Of a stretch of 64,000 bases of DNA, positions 62,607 through 64,000 are shown in pieces. Location of the stretch: NCBI GenBank assembly GCA_029582165.1, contig CM055891.1, positions 31,412,832 through 31,476,831 of the forward strand. Direction: 5' to 3'. Under the pieces are notes generated by a model, which made no database searches, was not told the DNA's origin, and saw only the letters and a list, made by a program, of their open reading frames with translations. The position numbers and the translations under genes were made by a program. Each line of letters begins with the position of its first letter. Within the stretch, counting starts at the first letter, position 1. Origin of the DNA: Portulaca oleracea (Eukaryota > Streptophyta > Magnoliopsida > Caryophyllales > Portulacaceae).

Positions 62607-63308
62607 TAATAAAAGCCGAAAAGAATTGGAAAGTAATAATTAATTGCAACCCAAGAAGACATGTTATAATCAAACATCCTGTTTCTTTGCAAAACTTGTT
62701 ACTTCCAACTTGCTCTAAAATATTGATGCTTGCTTGAAGGGAGAAACTTGGTCAAATATTTGTGACTTGTTGATTTGTTCAACAATATTTTAGCTTAATT
62801 ATATTCTACCCTTCATAGTTCATAGTCAAGTCTCGAATGAAATAATATTGAATATCTATATTGTTTCGTACTAGGGTTTGTACGGCTATTCACTTTTTGC
62901 AACAAAGTGTGAAAAATTGAAAATGATTTCTTGCTGGTTTATTTGCAAGTTGACAATATGATTTACATATATCATGATCATGATAACATTTGAGATGACT
63001 AATATGAAATGTTCTTTTAGTTGGGCTTGAATCGAAATAAGCTGCATATGATATTTTCATGCTTAAGATGTATTAATCTGGGTGGTAAATAAGGACGAAG
63101 TTAGTCTTTAATATCAAGGGAGACAGAAATATTAACTAAATGTATGGAAGGATATGAACGGGTTGGAAAAATAAATATTTAATGAAATAATGATAAATAG
63201 ACAATATGAAACAACAGAGTATGAAACTAAAAATTTTAAAAGTAAAAAAAAAAATAAAAGAAAGTATCTAATAGATATGGAAGGATATGCTTAAACACAA
63301 GACATTTA

Positions 63309-63871
63309 GACCCTGTTCTTTTAAGCGGTTGGCTGGCTGCGGTGCCACAATCCACCGCACCTTGCCACAACCCACCACAACATACTAATCCAACACAATT
63401 TACCACAACCCACCACAATCAACCACAACTTTTCATCTCACTTTTTTCAACTACTTTTTCACGTACATTTACCAACACAATTTACAATTATTAAGGTTTT
63501 GTTCTTTTCTGCGGTTGGCAAACTGAGGTACCACAACATACCGCAGTTTGCCACAACTCACCACACTTTACCACAAATCATTACTTTTCTCTCTCCTCAC
63601 TTTTCTCCTCTACTTTTTACATTCTCTCTCCTCACATACCTCACATATCAATAACCTACCACAATTCCACCACATCCACCACAATTCCACTACACTACAC
63701 GTACCATACCATACCGCAAAATACTGCAGAAAAGAACAGTGCCTAAAAAACAAAACCAACCACATCTTACCTCAACCCACCACAACTTTTCCGAACCCAC
63801 CGAATTCCACCACAATTCCACCACACCGCACCGCGTCATACCGCAGTCAGCCGTATAAAAGAACAAGACCC
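63309..63871. mobile_element. GTTCTTTT-type MITE containing a second copy
   Basis: Left end GACCCTGTTCTTTTAAGCGG; right end CCGTATAAAAGAACAAGACC, its near complement. The interior is rich in CCACAACCCACCACAA. A sister element, 63494-63744, sits inside it. Confidence 0.65.
63494..63744. mobile_element. GTTCTTTT-type MITE, inner copy
   Basis: Left end AGGTTTTGTTCTTTTCTGCG; right end CTGCAGAAAAGAACAGTGCCT. It lies within the outer copy 63309-63871 and has the same kind of interior. Confidence 0.6.
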
Positions 63872-64000
63872 TTGCTAACATATTATCTTACCAATTTTAC
63901 CATCAATCACATAAGTCTATTTTGTCTCAAAATAAAATATCTACAAAATTTTATTTGGATCGCCCCCGGGAGGAGCGGTTGCCCCCTCTTGCCCTCAAGG

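Overview
The window is nuclear DNA of a flowering plant, most likely a eudicot. It is AT-rich, its genes have GT-AG introns, and it holds class III peroxidases, an S40-type senescence gene, Stowaway-type MITEs and large Ty3/gypsy elements. There are no bacterial operons, CRISPR arrays or tRNA genes that I can recognise. The species cannot be named from the sequence alone.

Layout. Positions 1-3890 show no gene that I can support. An intronless S40/DUF584-type gene lies on the minus strand at 3891-4562. A tandem cluster of five class III peroxidase loci occupies 6954-23383: Prx-A (-), Prx-B (-, pseudogene), Prx-C (+), Prx-D (-) and Prx-E (-). All share a four-exon structure with exons of about 225/180/166/416 nt. 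Prx-C and Prx-E are a recent inverted pair. Between the genes lie foldback MITEs, Stowaway elements, a family with GTTCTTTT-type ends, and a copia-like solo LTR inserted into an (AT)n tract.

From 25260 to 58148 there is a three-level nest of retroelements, each level with a perfect 5-bp target duplication. The outermost is a solo LTR (25260-58148, TSD GATAT). It is split by a full-length Athila-like Ty3/gypsy element on the minus strand (25825-55332, TSD TATAC). That element is split inside its reverse transcriptase by a 19-kb Tat/Ogre-like element on the minus strand (31245-50243, TSD TATAT). LTR pairs at both full-length levels are almost identical, so both insertions are young, yet their reading frames already carry stops and frameshifts.

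The most interesting part is the inner Tat/Ogre-like element. Between its pol and its 3' LTR it carries two intron-containing genes on the opposite strand. One is a plant-mobile-domain (PMD) gene of six exons (34499-37389); the other resembles DUF7745-type proteins (38200-39672). Both are decayed. All non-coding parts of this element, LTRs included, are also densely sown with a short CpG-rich motif (AATCCGCGC and its palindrome), commonly alternating with GGCCCAAA. In places the motif is almost regularly spaced at 38-40 bp.

Right of the nest (58149-64000) there are only repeats: a GA-rich minisatellite interrupted by a CACTA-like element, a small LTR-PBS-LTR element of TRIM type, and more GTTCTTTT-type MITEs, one nested in another. 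The functional host genes are therefore the S40 gene and four apparently intact peroxidases.
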